NCBI RefSeq assembly: GCF_900167255.1 | Contig: NZ_FUYB01000016.1 | Span: 36,058 to 100,057, forward strand | From: Thiothrix eikelboomii | GTDB lineage: Bacteria > Pseudomonadota > Gammaproteobacteria > Thiotrichales > Thiotrichaceae | Direction of reading: 5' to 3' | DNA length: 64,000 bases | In this document: piece by piece, positions 23,164-31,899 of the stretch | How positions within the stretch are numbered: position 1 is the first letter of the stretch | How the letters are laid out: each line of letters begins with the position of its first letter | The notes under the pieces: generated by a model | What the model was told of the DNA's origin: nothing | Seen by the model: only the letters and a program-made list of their open reading frames with translations | The model's database searches: none | Translations under genes and position numbers: made by a program

Positions 23164-24882
23164 CTAATAGCCGAAGCTACGCGAACCGGCAAATACCCAT
23201 TCAATCAGATCATCATGCGCACCCCGTACCGAAGCACGTGCACGGGGATCATTATGCAAAATCGAGACCACATAGGTTTGCCCATCAGCGGCTTGCAAAT
23301 ATCCCGCGATGGCACGGACATCGCGTAAAGTTCCGGTTTTGAAACGCCCACGTCCCGCAAGGCTCGAGTTTTTCATCCGATTTTTTAGTGTACCATCTAC
23401 ACCTAATACCGCCATTGAACTCATTAAATCATTGCGATAAGGGCTATTATAGGCATCTACTAACATTTCACCCATGTGGCGCGGAGTAATTTGCTCAATT
23501 CTGCTTAAACCAGAACCATTTTCTAAGCGTAACTCAGGAAAAGCCAAGCCGCGTGATTCTAACCATTGCCCGATGGCTTGCGCCCCTTTTTGCGGTGTCC
23601 CCGGAGCACCTAATTGCTTAGCGCCCACGGATAATAGAATTTGGCGCGCCATGACGTTATTACTGTCTTTATTGACTTCAACGATAATTTCACGCAAAGG
23701 GCGGGAACGATGGGTATACACCAATTGTGCTGATGCGGGTGTGCCAGCGCGAGCGAAGCTACCCTGCATTTGCCCACCCATTTCGCCGACCCAAATCTTC
23801 CAGAAGCTGCCGAATAGATTAACATTTAAGGCTTGGCGTGCTTGGGCGCTACTCGGCATCACTGGGCAGATTTTTTGGATCTTGCCTTTTAAATCTTTGA
23901 ACTCATAGCAACTGCCCCGCTCTTGATAGAGAATAGCTTCGGGTTGCGCATTATACGCAGCGTTTGCATTGCCATCAAAAGCGCCGGGGTCTTGATAAGG
24001 CACATTAAAAAAGCCCGTATCCGCCACTAAATTCCCTTTGATATTGTTAATGCCCCGCGCTCGCAGCGCTTGGAGCATTTGCCGAAAATCCGTTTCTGCA
24101 AATTGTGGATTGCCGTAGCCGCGAATAATCACATCACCATACAAGGTGCCGCCAGTCACATTGCCATTTGTGTAAATTTCGGTAGGCCAACGATAATCAG
24201 GGCCAAGAATACCTAAAGCTGCATAGGTAGTGACCAACTTCATAGTAGAAGCTGGCGTTTGCGGGTTATCTGCATTGGCTGTAAGCAAAGCGGGTTGACC
24301 ACCTCCGGCTAAACGGACATAAGCCCCCATCCCTGCTTCAGACACACCACTGGCGCGCAGACTACCCGCAACTTGATCCGGTAAGCGTGTAAAGCGCCCA
24401 GGGCCGGTATACATACGCCCAGCAGCAAACTGGGCCACCGGACGACTGTCTTGACGCGCATACGTATTCAGTGCAGGTGGCGTACTAAACTGTTGTTGGA
24501 CACGCTCCATGCGCTGACGTTGCTGAGCACGTAAGTCACGGGAGCGCTGTTGCATCGCTAATTGCTGTTGACGGGCATTTTCCGCTTCCTGCTCACGTTC
24601 CCGCCGTTGCTCTGCCAGCCGTTGCAACGCCGCTTCTTGGCGTTGGGCTTCTTGAGCTTGTTGTGCTTGTTGTGCCCGTTGTTGTTCTTGCCAACGCAAT
24701 TGCTGGTTATAACGTTGTGCATTGACTTGCTGCTGCTGTTGTTGAGCAACATAACGCTGCGCGGGTGGAGCTGAAGTTAAATCTTCGGCTGCCGGAATAA
24801 TAGGACGTGGCGCAGGTGCAGTTCCACAGGCACTCAACAGCGCTGAGCAAACAGCAATGACACTGAGACGTAAAGTTAGCAT
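23164..24882 (-). CDS. dacB: D-alanyl-D-alanine carboxypeptidase/endopeptidase, PBP4 type, with Gln-rich coiled-coil insert
   Basis: A 572-residue peptidase-S13 penicillin-binding protein that trims or cleaves peptidoglycan cross-links in the periplasm. ATG 24882, with GGGGGA 9 bases upstream, is preferred to an earlier in-frame start because it puts the signal peptide at the N-terminus (lipobox LLSAC). Catalytic motifs are STMK (ASTMKLVTTYA), SNN (KDSNNVMARQ) and KTG (FKTGTLRDVRAIAGYL). Unusually, residues about 40-120 after the lipid cysteine are a Gln/Arg/Glu-rich predicted coiled coil (QQQQQ, QQAQQAQEAQRQEA) before the enzyme domain. The insert could extend the enzyme from the membrane or bind a partner. 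Otherwise the family match is clear. Confidence 0.9.
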   Translation of the reverse strand: MLTLRLSVIAVCSALLSACGTAPAPRPIIPAAEDLTSAPPAQRYVAQQQQQQVNAQRYNQQLRWQEQQRAQQAQQAQEAQRQEAALQRLAEQRREREQEAENARQQQLAMQQRSRDLRAQQRQRMERVQQQFSTPPALNTYARQDSRPVAQFAAGRMYTGPGRFTRLPDQVAGSLRASGVSEAGMGAYVRLAGGGQPALLTANADNPQTPASTMKLVTTYAALGILGPDYRWPTEIYTNGNVTGGTLYGDVIIRGYGNPQFAETDFRQMLQALRARGINNIKGNLVADTGFFNVPYQDPGAFDGNANAAYNAQPEAILYQERGSCYEFKDLKGKIQKICPVMPSSAQARQALNVNLFGSFWKIWVGEMGGQMQGSFARAGTPASAQLVYTHRSRPLREIIVEVNKDSNNVMARQILLSVGAKQLGAPGTPQKGAQAIGQWLESRGLAFPELRLENGSGLSRIEQITPRHMGEMLVDAYNSPYRNDLMSSMAVLGVDGTLKNRMKNSSLAGRGRFKTGTLRDVRAIAGYLQAADGQTYVVSILHNDPRARASVRGAHDDLIEWVFAGSRSFGY

Positions 24883-25140
24883 GTAAATAAATCCCCCGAT
24901 CGTTTCCATCATGCTCGGTTTAAGGGTCTTAGGTTAGAAGCTGCTAATTAAAAAAACAAGCTTCGTTACGGATTAAGGCTGCGCAATATGCTTAGGTCTA
25001 AATAAATAGCCCCTGAACGTATTAATTAAATAAGGATTTAGCGGCCGTTGTATTAATACCACTGCGAAAATACAACAATCAATTTTAAAAACTTATGGTA
25101 TTTTCGCCCGAAAGTAACAACTTATTAGGGGATACATAAT

Positions 25141-25545
25141 ATGAAGCAAGCTTTCGTCTCCATGTTAGGGGCGCTACTCATTCTGATGTGTACAACCAGC
25201 GAAGCAGCGACTAAACACTCGATTGCTACGAATAAACCATCAGCCGCTAAGGTTGGTATTGTTGGAATGGCTTCATTTTATGCCAAAAAATTTCACGGCC
25301 GTTTTACCGCCAGCGGCCAACGTTATGATAATAATGGTTTCACAGCAGCGCATGGTCGCTTACCTTTTGGCACTAAGTTGAAAGTGACTAATTTACGCAA
25401 TAAGCGCTCAGTCGTGGTCACGGTGAATGACCGAGGTGGCTTTCATGCCTATGGTCGAATTATTGATTTATCGCGGGCGGCGGCTAAAGAGCTAGGTATG
25501 ATTAGCCGAGGTACTGCTAAAGTGAAATTAGAAATCCTAAAGTAG
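25141..25545 (+). CDS. RlpA-like double-psi beta-barrel protein
   Basis: A 134-residue exported protein. Residues 1-22 are a signal peptide (hydrophobic MLGALLILMC then SEAA). The rest is an RlpA-type DPBB domain: GMASFYAKKFHGRFTASGQRYDNNGFTAAHGRLPFG, then VTVNDRGGF and RIIDLSRAAAKELGM. Septal RlpA is a lytic transglycosylase acting on peptidoglycan lacking stem peptides, and the His-Gly and Asn-Asp-Arg catalytic elements are present. It lacks the C-terminal SPOR domain of E. coli RlpA and a lipobox, so septal targeting is uncertain. GGGGA lies 9 bases before ATG 25141. Confidence 0.88.
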   Translation: MKQAFVSMLGALLILMCTTSEAATKHSIATNKPSAAKVGIVGMASFYAKKFHGRFTASGQRYDNNGFTAAHGRLPFGTKLKVTNLRNKRSVVVTVNDRGGFHAYGRIIDLSRAAAKELGMISRGTAKVKLEILK

Positions 25546-25588
25546 TGCTAAAATAAACCATTTAGTCTCTTGCGGATACTCAGGTTTC

Positions 25589-26413
25589 ATGAAGTTTAAG
25601 TTAGTGCTAGCCCTAATCGCGGGCTTATTCACGTGGACAGGAATGGCTCAGGCCGTTGACTGTGCCGCTGTTCGAGCGCGTTTTCAATGTGATGCCGCCA
25701 CCCACTACCCCCTGCATTTAAGTTTTGATGATGGCCCTGCCTTGCAAACGACTGAAGTACTTCAGGTTTTAAAGCAAGAAAAAATCCCTGCAACCTTTTT
25801 TGTGATCGCCAATAAAGTCGACTGCCCAGCCCTTGAAAAGCAATGCAAGGCCGAACATGGCTCTAAGATCCAAGCTTGCCTACAGCCTAAGCAAGAGTGT
25901 GAGCAACGCCGCCAGATTTTGCTGCAAGCTAAACGAGCTGGGCATGTGATTGGTTCACACTCCTATGAACATTTGCGCTATTCAGAAGTAGAGCAAGGCT
26001 TGATGCGTGAACATTTTCGCTTAGCACGGCAAGTACTTGATCCCTATTTGAATACGACACCCCCTCTATTTCGCTTATCTTATGGAGATGGTTGGTTTAA
26101 CCGTCAGCAACACCCACAAGTCTTAGCAGCGTTGAAAGCAAATGGTTTTCAGCATATTGCTTGGCAGTTGTCCGCCTTTGATTGGGATGAAAATAACCAA
26201 CAAGGGGATAAAATTCTCACTAATGTGCTGGAGCAAGTGTGTAAGCGGCGACAAGGAGGTGTGGTGCTCTTTCATGATGGTGTTCACGACCAACTGCACA
26301 CAGGCCGCTTATTTACCACGACGCATTTAAAAGACTGGATTCCTTCCTTGCGTTGTGTGGTGGATTTCAAACCGCTATCTTTCTTCGAAACAGGTTATAC
26401 TCAGCGCCGTTAA
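25589..26413 (+). CDS. Secreted polysaccharide deacetylase (NodB homology)
   Basis: A 274-residue exported protein with a signal peptide ending near AQAVDC. The NodB domain has HLSFDDGPALQTTEVLQ (motif 1, catalytic and metal Asp-Asp), IGSHSYEHLRYSEV (metal His-x3-His), FRLSYGDGWFNRQ and late LFHDGVHD. It probably removes acetyl groups from peptidoglycan or an extracellular amino-sugar polymer. A cysteine-rich insertion after motif 1 (DCPALEKQCKAEHGSKIQAC) is unusual and may form disulfides in the periplasm. It follows the RlpA-like gene and precedes the PP-loop gene on the same strand with short gaps. Confidence 0.87.
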   Translation: MKFKLVLALIAGLFTWTGMAQAVDCAAVRARFQCDAATHYPLHLSFDDGPALQTTEVLQVLKQEKIPATFFVIANKVDCPALEKQCKAEHGSKIQACLQPKQECEQRRQILLQAKRAGHVIGSHSYEHLRYSEVEQGLMREHFRLARQVLDPYLNTTPPLFRLSYGDGWFNRQQHPQVLAALKANGFQHIAWQLSAFDWDENNQQGDKILTNVLEQVCKRRQGGVVLFHDGVHDQLHTGRLFTTTHLKDWIPSLRCVVDFKPLSFFETGYTQRR

Positions 26414-26433
26414 ATTCAAGCGGAGTATCGGAG

Positions 26434-27477
26434 ATGGACAGGCAACCGCGCGCTGTTTCACTGATTTCTGGTGGGCTAGATTCTATGCTCGCGACGAAAG
26501 CAGTGCTTGAACAGGGTGTGCATGTAGAAGGAATTAATTTCTTCACGGGCTTTTGTGTTGAGGGTCATACCCATGCGATTCGCAAACAAGAGCGCGATAA
26601 ACCCAAGCGCAATAATTCGCTTTGGGTGGCTGAGCAATTGGGGATCAAGCTCCATATCATTGATATTGTTGAAGACTATAAAGAAGTGGTGCTCAACCCC
26701 AAACATGGTTACGGGGCTAACCTCAATCCTTGTCTAGATTGCAAAATCTTTATGGTAAAAAAAGCCAAAGAATGGCTGATCCAACATGATTTCGATTTTA
26801 TTATCACTGGTGAAGTGATTGGGCAGCGGCCAATGTCGCAGCGTGCTTTTACCATGCCGATTGTCGCAGCGGAATCAGGAGCCGATGATTTATTACTACG
26901 GCCGTTATCTGCACAAAACTTACCCGCTAGCCGTGCTGAACGCGAAGGTTGGGTCAAGCGCGAACAATTATTCGGTTTCAGTGGGCGCAGTCGCAAACCA
27001 CAGATCGCACTGGCCAATCAATGGGGTATTCAGGAGTATGCACAACCGGCGGGTGGCTGCTGCTTTTTAACCGATGCCAATTATTCAGATAAATTACGTG
27101 ATCTTTGGGCGCATCGCCCGAGCCGCCAGTATGAGCTGGATGATATTATGCTGCTAAAAATTGGGCGGCATTTGCGGCCACGCCCGCATTTTAAAATGAT
27201 TTTATCGCGTGAAGAAGGTGAAACTAACTTTCTGGAAGGCTATAAAAATGAATTTATGTGGATTAAAACCGCCAGTTGTTCAGGTCCACTGGTTTTGTTG
27301 GATGGTGATAATCTGACCGAAGATGATATTCGCTTAGCCGCTGAGTTGGCGGCTCGCTATAGCAAGGGTAAAGATGCAGCTGAAGTGGTATGCAAGGTCG
27401 CTCGCCCACGGGAAGACTACACGGAGCTGAGGGTGAAGCCCTTCAGTGAGCCGATTCCAGCGGCATGGTTACTTTAA
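26434..27477 (+). CDS. PP-loop ATPase, ThiI/MnmA-like tRNA sulfur-transfer protein
   Basis: A 347-residue N-type ATP pyrophosphatase. An earlier in-frame start would overlap the deacetylase; CGGAG lies 8 bases before ATG 26434, which is chosen. SLISGGLDSMLATKAV is the PP-loop (Ser-Gly-Gly-x-Asp-Ser). NPCLDCKIFMVKKA supplies a Cys-x2-Cys pair and GGCCFLTD a second Cys pair. The C-terminal third resembles an NFACT-R-like RNA-binding region (REEGETNFLEGYKNEF). Such proteins are annotated as 2-thiouridylate methyltransferases, but they resemble 4-thiouridine or 2-thiouridine synthases. They are frequent in anaerobes and sulfur oxidisers. The exact modified base is unknown. Confidence 0.8.
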   Translation: MDRQPRAVSLISGGLDSMLATKAVLEQGVHVEGINFFTGFCVEGHTHAIRKQERDKPKRNNSLWVAEQLGIKLHIIDIVEDYKEVVLNPKHGYGANLNPCLDCKIFMVKKAKEWLIQHDFDFIITGEVIGQRPMSQRAFTMPIVAAESGADDLLLRPLSAQNLPASRAEREGWVKREQLFGFSGRSRKPQIALANQWGIQEYAQPAGGCCFLTDANYSDKLRDLWAHRPSRQYELDDIMLLKIGRHLRPRPHFKMILSREEGETNFLEGYKNEFMWIKTASCSGPLVLLDGDNLTEDDIRLAAELAARYSKGKDAAEVVCKVARPREDYTELRVKPFSEPIPAAWLL

Positions 27478-27485
27478 GCGTACAC

Positions 27486-27510
27486 ACTGCCAGTTGATTC
27501 AGCTGGCAGT
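27486..27510 (+). terminator. Hairpin after the PP-loop gene
   Basis: ACTGCCAG (27486-27493) pairs with CTGGCAGT (27503-27510) over a 9-base loop, starting 9 bases past the stop codon. It is followed by ATTCATGC rather than a T run, so it may be a weak terminator or a 3' stabilising stem. Confidence 0.4.
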
Positions 27511-27546
27511 ATTCATGCAAGGCGGGTATTTAGCCTCTATTTGCCG

Positions 27547-27750
27547 CTATTTAAAAGCACAACCCGTTTGAAAGCCCATTTTTTTGAAAATCATCGCAGC
27601 TGGGCAGAAGCCTGTGAAAGCAGATTGCAATAAATTCAAGCCTACAAAGCCCGTGAGCCATAACCAATTCATATTGTGATAAACCGCCAGTAATACACTG
27701 AGCAGCACGATCACCCCTGCCATGGCAAATACCATTCTGTCTACCGTCAT
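27547..27750 (-). CDS. DUF2892/YgaP-type small membrane protein
   Basis: A 67-residue membrane protein with two hydrophobic segments ([18 protein letters not shown] and [19 protein letters not shown]). It ends with [17 protein letters not shown], the cysteine-containing motif of the transmembrane part of YgaP-type rhodaneses. Three in-frame ATGs exist; 27750, just after a GAGAGA ribosome-like site, is the best. Stand-alone copies are common in sulfur bacteria and may partner with rhodaneses or sulfur-transfer proteins. None is adjacent here. Confidence 0.8.
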   Translation of the reverse strand: MTVDRMVFAMAGVIVLLSVLLAVYHNMNWLWLTGFVGLNLLQSAFTGFCPAAMIFKKMGFQTGCAFK

Positions 27751-27884
27751 CTTAGTCTCTCTCATGTGTTTGATATTCATTATATTAGAATATAATTATA
27801 AAAAGATCTAGACTCAAATCGACGGAGTATCACTCATTGCTAGCCTAGCAGGCTAAGCCCGCCCTCCCCACCGCTTAAATACCG

Positions 27885-28244
27885 TTAACTCGGGCGACAA
27901 ACACTCAATTTACGAATTAAATCTTCGACTTCTTCTGGGCTAAGTTTTTTGCCCGCTTTGAGAGCAGGTTCAGACTTAATGGTTTTTACACTAGGAGCGG
28001 CTGATTTGGGTTTGGCTCTGACCATTGCTTGTTTGGCCTTCACTGCTTCAGACGAATTAGCCGTATTGTTTACGACGACTTTGGGTTTAGAGGTCTTAGT
28101 TAAGGGTGTTGTTTGGGTTTGACTGGGTGTAACGCTAGCTGTAGGTGTGGGTAGGGAACTCTCCTTACTAGTATTGTACATACAACCACTGAGCAGCGTC
28201 ATGCTCAAGACACTGGCAGAGAATAAGATGTAATAGTTGCGCAT
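27885..28244 (-). CDS. Small Lys/Ser/Thr-rich lipoprotein of unknown function
   Basis: A 119-residue predicted lipoprotein. The signal peptide is MRNYYILFSASVLSMTLLSGC with the lipobox LLSGC. The mature part is low complexity (Ser, Thr, Pro, Lys), ending in a short acidic-then-basic helix (LSPEEVEDLIRKLSVCRPS) with a single cysteine. There is no recognised domain. The GAGGGAG ribosome site precedes ATG 28244. It diverges from fadD. Lack of known homology leaves its role open; a periplasmic linker or cell-wall role is possible but not shown. Confidence 0.7.
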   Translation of the reverse strand: MRNYYILFSASVLSMTLLSGCMYNTSKESSLPTPTASVTPSQTQTTPLTKTSKPKVVVNNTANSSEAVKAKQAMVRAKPKSAAPSVKTIKSEPALKAGKKLSPEEVEDLIRKLSVCRPS

Positions 28245-28444
28245 TTAACGCTCCCTCGCAGTAAGTAAATTGGGGTGAGTCATCATAACATGTACCTGCA
28301 AAATCGTGTTGCTTGCTCGTCAAGCTATCTGTGGTATTCATCCTTTCTTAATGTACTGCAAATTGTCGTTTGCGAGCATAAAATCTACGATATACACTGC
28401 CTGAATGTTACATAATTTCAAATACATTAGGGGAGGAGAGCGAT

Positions 28445-30109
28445 ATGGAAAAAGTATGGCAACAACACTATCCTGAAGGCGTACCACTAGAAATTGATAC
28501 GCATATTTATAATTCCCTGCAAGATGTCTTTTTGCAAAGTACCCAGCGTTTTGCTGATTCAACCGCTTATGTTAATTTAGGTAAAACTATTACCTATGCC
28601 GAAGTCGAAGTATCAACGGGATATTTCGCTGCCTATTTACGTCATGAGGTTGGCTTAAAAAAAGGCGACCGTATTGCGATTATGATGCCTAATTTAATCC
28701 AATATCCCATTGTACTGTTTGCCGCTTTTCGAGCGGGTTTAATCGTCGTTAATACCAACCCTCTGTATACAGATCGTGAGCTCAAGCATCAATTACAAGA
28801 CTCTGGAGCCACCGCGATTGTTATTTTAGAGAATTTTGCCTCTACTTTAGCTAGCGTATTAGCGGATACCCAAGTCAAGACTGTGATCACGACACGGATC
28901 GGCGATATGCTAGGTTTAAAAGGTCATTTGGTTAATTTTGTAGTTAAACATATTAAAAAGATGGTGCCAGCTTTTTCACTACCTACAGCCGTTAGTTTTA
29001 AAGAGGCCTTACGTAAAGGCAGGAATCATCCGTTTAAAGATGAAAAGATTGAGCATGAAGATATTGCCTTTTTGCAATATACGGGCGGTACTACTGGAGT
29101 CGCTAAAGGTGCGATGCTGACGCATCGGAATATGATCGCTAATTTATTACAGGCCGAAGCTTGGACTGCGCGTGACTTAACTCAGGGTCAAGAAGTTTTT
29201 ATTACCGCGCTTCCACTTTACCATGTGTTTGCTTTAACCGCTAATGCCCTATTTGCTTGCAAACTAGGCGCAAAAACAATCTTAATTACTAATCCACGTG
29301 ATTTTCCAGCCTTTGTCAAAGAACTTAAAGCTGAGAAATTCTCTTTTATCACGGGTGTTAATACCTTGTTTAATGCCTTATTAAATACCCCAGGGTTTGA
29401 TGAGGTTGATTTTTCGGGTTTGAAAGTTACTTTAGGTGGGGGGATGGCAGTGCAAAAAGCCGTGGCAGATCGTTGGCAAAAAACCACCGGATGCGTCCTA
29501 CTTGAAGCCTATGGCTTAACTGAAACTTCACCGGCGGTCTGTATCAATCCGGTCAATTTGCAAGCCTATAACGGCATGATTGGCTTGCCTATTTCCTCCA
29601 CCGCAGTGGAAATTCGTGATTTAGAAGGTAAAGTCTTGAAAATCAACGAAGTTGGAGAGCTTTGGGTACAAGGTCCACAAGTGATGAAAGGTTATTGGAA
29701 TCGTCCTGAAGATACCGCCAAGGTGATTGATGCCAATGGCTGGTTGCGCACCGGCGACATGGGTTTTATCAATGAAAAGGGCTATATCAAATTAGTGGAT
29801 CGCCTCAAAGACATGGTGTTGGTTTCTGGGTTTAATGTTTACCCGAATGAAGTCGAAGATGTCTTGGTGTCTAATCCTAAAGTGTTAGAGGCGGGGGTGA
29901 TTGGTGTGCCTGATGGTGCTGCCGGTGAAGCCGTCAGAGCCTTTGTGGTTAAAAAGGATGAAAGTTTGACGGAAGCTGAGTTAATAGCTTGGTGCAAAGA
30001 GCAATTAACCGGTTATAAACGGCCGAAATCCATTATTTTTGTTAAAGAACTTCCCAAAAGTAATGTGGGTAAAATTTTACGCCGTGAATTGCGTCATTTA
30101 AACCCCTAG
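28445..30109 (+). CDS. fadD: Long-chain-fatty-acid--CoA ligase
   Basis: A 554-residue AMP-forming acyl-CoA synthetase. The P-loop-like motif is YTGGTTGVAKGAMLTH (about residue 215). The adenylate-forming motif YGLTETSP, the LRTGDMG hinge-region aspartate and the fatty-acid signature LVDRLKDMVLVSGFNVYPNEVEDV are present. The C-terminal catalytic lysine lies in KSNVGKILRRELR. It activates long-chain fatty acids for degradation or phospholipid synthesis at the inner membrane. AGGAG lies 6 bases before ATG 28445. The two-component genes start 8 bases after its stop, so all three appear co-transcribed. Confidence 0.93.
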   Translation: MEKVWQQHYPEGVPLEIDTHIYNSLQDVFLQSTQRFADSTAYVNLGKTITYAEVEVSTGYFAAYLRHEVGLKKGDRIAIMMPNLIQYPIVLFAAFRAGLIVVNTNPLYTDRELKHQLQDSGATAIVILENFASTLASVLADTQVKTVITTRIGDMLGLKGHLVNFVVKHIKKMVPAFSLPTAVSFKEALRKGRNHPFKDEKIEHEDIAFLQYTGGTTGVAKGAMLTHRNMIANLLQAEAWTARDLTQGQEVFITALPLYHVFALTANALFACKLGAKTILITNPRDFPAFVKELKAEKFSFITGVNTLFNALLNTPGFDEVDFSGLKVTLGGGMAVQKAVADRWQKTTGCVLLEAYGLTETSPAVCINPVNLQAYNGMIGLPISSTAVEIRDLEGKVLKINEVGELWVQGPQVMKGYWNRPEDTAKVIDANGWLRTGDMGFINEKGYIKLVDRLKDMVLVSGFNVYPNEVEDVLVSNPKVLEAGVIGVPDGAAGEAVRAFVVKKDESLTEAELIAWCKEQLTGYKRPKSIIFVKELPKSNVGKILRRELRHLNP

Positions 30110-30117
30110 GACAATTA

Positions 30118-31899
30118 GTGATTGGCTTTGCGTTCTTCACTAAAAAGCGGCAGCTTTCTAAAACTACGCTGTTGGGCTTATTCTTATTAGTTGCCGCTTT
30201 AGTGATTGTTACCGTTTACTTCTCAGTAAGCTATTCAGCACACACACGCTTACAAGAAAGTGCTAAAAATTATTTAACTCGTCTAACCAGCTCATTAGAT
30301 GCTGCCTTAGCACGTCATAGTTATCTGCCGATTTTACTTGCACAAGAACCTTTTATTCAAGATTTTTTACAAAAAAAGCCTGAGGCTATTAGCACTGAAC
30401 AGCTTAATTTATATTTAGAACGCATCAATCAAATTGCAGGTACTTTAGATATTTATTTAATGCTACCTAATGGTGATACAATTGCTGCTAGTAATTGGTC
30501 TAAGGAACAGAGCTTTATTGGCAGGAACTTTGCTTTTCGGCCTTATTTTCAAAAGGCGATTCAAGGAGAGTTAGGTCGTTATTATGCAGTTGGCACGACC
30601 TCTAATGAGCGCGGCTATTATTTTTCTTATTTAATCAATGCTCAAGATCAGCCTGCTTTAGGAGTAATTACGGTTAAGGTTAATATCGCAGAGATTGAGT
30701 CATTTTGGAAATCACAGCGGATTGATTTCTTAGTAACTGATTCAGAGGGTATTGTATTTTTAGCCAGTCAAGATTCTTGGTTATTCAAAACCATCAAACC
30801 ACTCACTGAACTGCGTCGCCAAGCGATTCGGGAGGTAAAGCGTTATTTAGATTATCCTTTAGAACCCTTAGCTGATTTTCAATGGCCACCCTATCTAGAG
30901 GCTGATCAACCTATTTGGTTGCAGGGTAAACATTATTTGCTGGCTGAGCGCAGTATGGAGGAGGCGGGTTGGGAGGTTTATGTTTTATTGGATTGGCAAG
31001 AGGTGACTCGCCCTGCAGCAGTTGCCATGATCTTAGCCACTATCCTATGCTTATTGACCAGCTTATTGCTCTTGCTACTATGGAAAAACCAAGCTCAACG
31101 TAGGCGTTATAAACAAGCAGTGTTAGAAGCTCTTGAGTCCAAAGTAGAAGAGCGTACCCGCGAATTGCGTTTAGCCCAAGAGGAGCTGGTGCAAGCTGCA
31201 AAAATGGCAGCGCTGGGGCAATTATCAGCAGCGATCAATCATGAATTGAATAATCCACTCGGTGCAATTCGGGCCTATGCAGATAATGCAAGTCAATTTT
31301 TAGAACGTGGCCACCCTGAGCTTGTTAAAGCCAATCTACAGGAAATTTCTGGACTCACTGAGCGGATGGCGACGATTACTCGGCAATTAAAGATTTTTTC
31401 CCGCAAGAGCAGTGGTTGCATTAGTGATTGTCGCTTACAAGTTGCTCTCGATTCAGCGTTTTTGATTGTGCGCCCGAAATTGTCACAAACGACGGTTAGC
31501 TTGCATCATCACTATGATACCCATCTCCAATGGGTGCGAGCTGATTTGGTTTGGCTCGAGCAGATTTTAGTGAATTTACTCAGTAATGCGATTGATGCTG
31601 CTGCTGAACAAGCGAAAGGGCAGGTTTGGCTCAGTACCGAGCGGGTGGGCAATAAAGTCCGTATTCAAGTCCGTGACAATGGCCCAGGCATTCAGGCACA
31701 AAACATGCCGCATTTGTTTGAGCCATTTTTTACGACCAAAGCTTTAGGTAAAGGTTTGGGTTTAGGTTTGTCGATTTCATATCGCTTGGCTAAAGATATG
31801 CAAGGTGAATTATCGGCTGAAAATGCACCGGAAGCGGGGGCGATTTTCAGTTTGTTACTGCCCTTAGCGGAAACTTCAATGGAGACGGAAGATGACTAA
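30118..31899 (+). CDS. DctB-like sensor histidine kinase
   Basis: A 593-residue membrane kinase. GTG 30118 is the start, with AGGACA upstream. A first transmembrane segment (about residues 18-40) is followed by a periplasmic double-Cache sensor (residues 45-295) and a second segment (about 302-322). The dimerisation and phosphoacceptor region is LGQLSAAINHELNNPLGAIR with the conserved His. The ATPase domain has N-box NLLSNAIDAA, G1 DNGPGIQ, F-box FEPFFTTK and G2 GKGLGLGLS. It is similar to DctB, the C4-dicarboxylate sensor, but the ligand cannot be read. Its coding end overlaps the response-regulator gene by 8 bases. Confidence 0.9.
   Translation: MIGFAFFTKKRQLSKTTLLGLFLLVAALVIVTVYFSVSYSAHTRLQESAKNYLTRLTSSLDAALARHSYLPILLAQEPFIQDFLQKKPEAISTEQLNLYLERINQIAGTLDIYLMLPNGDTIAASNWSKEQSFIGRNFAFRPYFQKAIQGELGRYYAVGTTSNERGYYFSYLINAQDQPALGVITVKVNIAEIESFWKSQRIDFLVTDSEGIVFLASQDSWLFKTIKPLTELRRQAIREVKRYLDYPLEPLADFQWPPYLEADQPIWLQGKHYLLAERSMEEAGWEVYVLLDWQEVTRPAAVAMILATILCLLTSLLLLLLWKNQAQRRRYKQAVLEALESKVEERTRELRLAQEELVQAAKMAALGQLSAAINHELNNPLGAIRAYADNASQFLERGHPELVKANLQEISGLTERMATITRQLKIFSRKSSGCISDCRLQVALDSAFLIVRPKLSQTTVSLHHHYDTHLQWVRADLVWLEQILVNLLSNAIDAAAEQAKGQVWLSTERVGNKVRIQVRDNGPGIQAQNMPHLFEPFFTTKALGKGLGLGLSISYRLAKDMQGELSAENAPEAGAIFSLLLPLAETSMETEDD

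Noticed and set aside
24558..24774. ORFs inside the Gln-rich coiled-coil part of PBP4
   Set aside because: They reflect the CAG/CTG-type repetitive codons in other frames.
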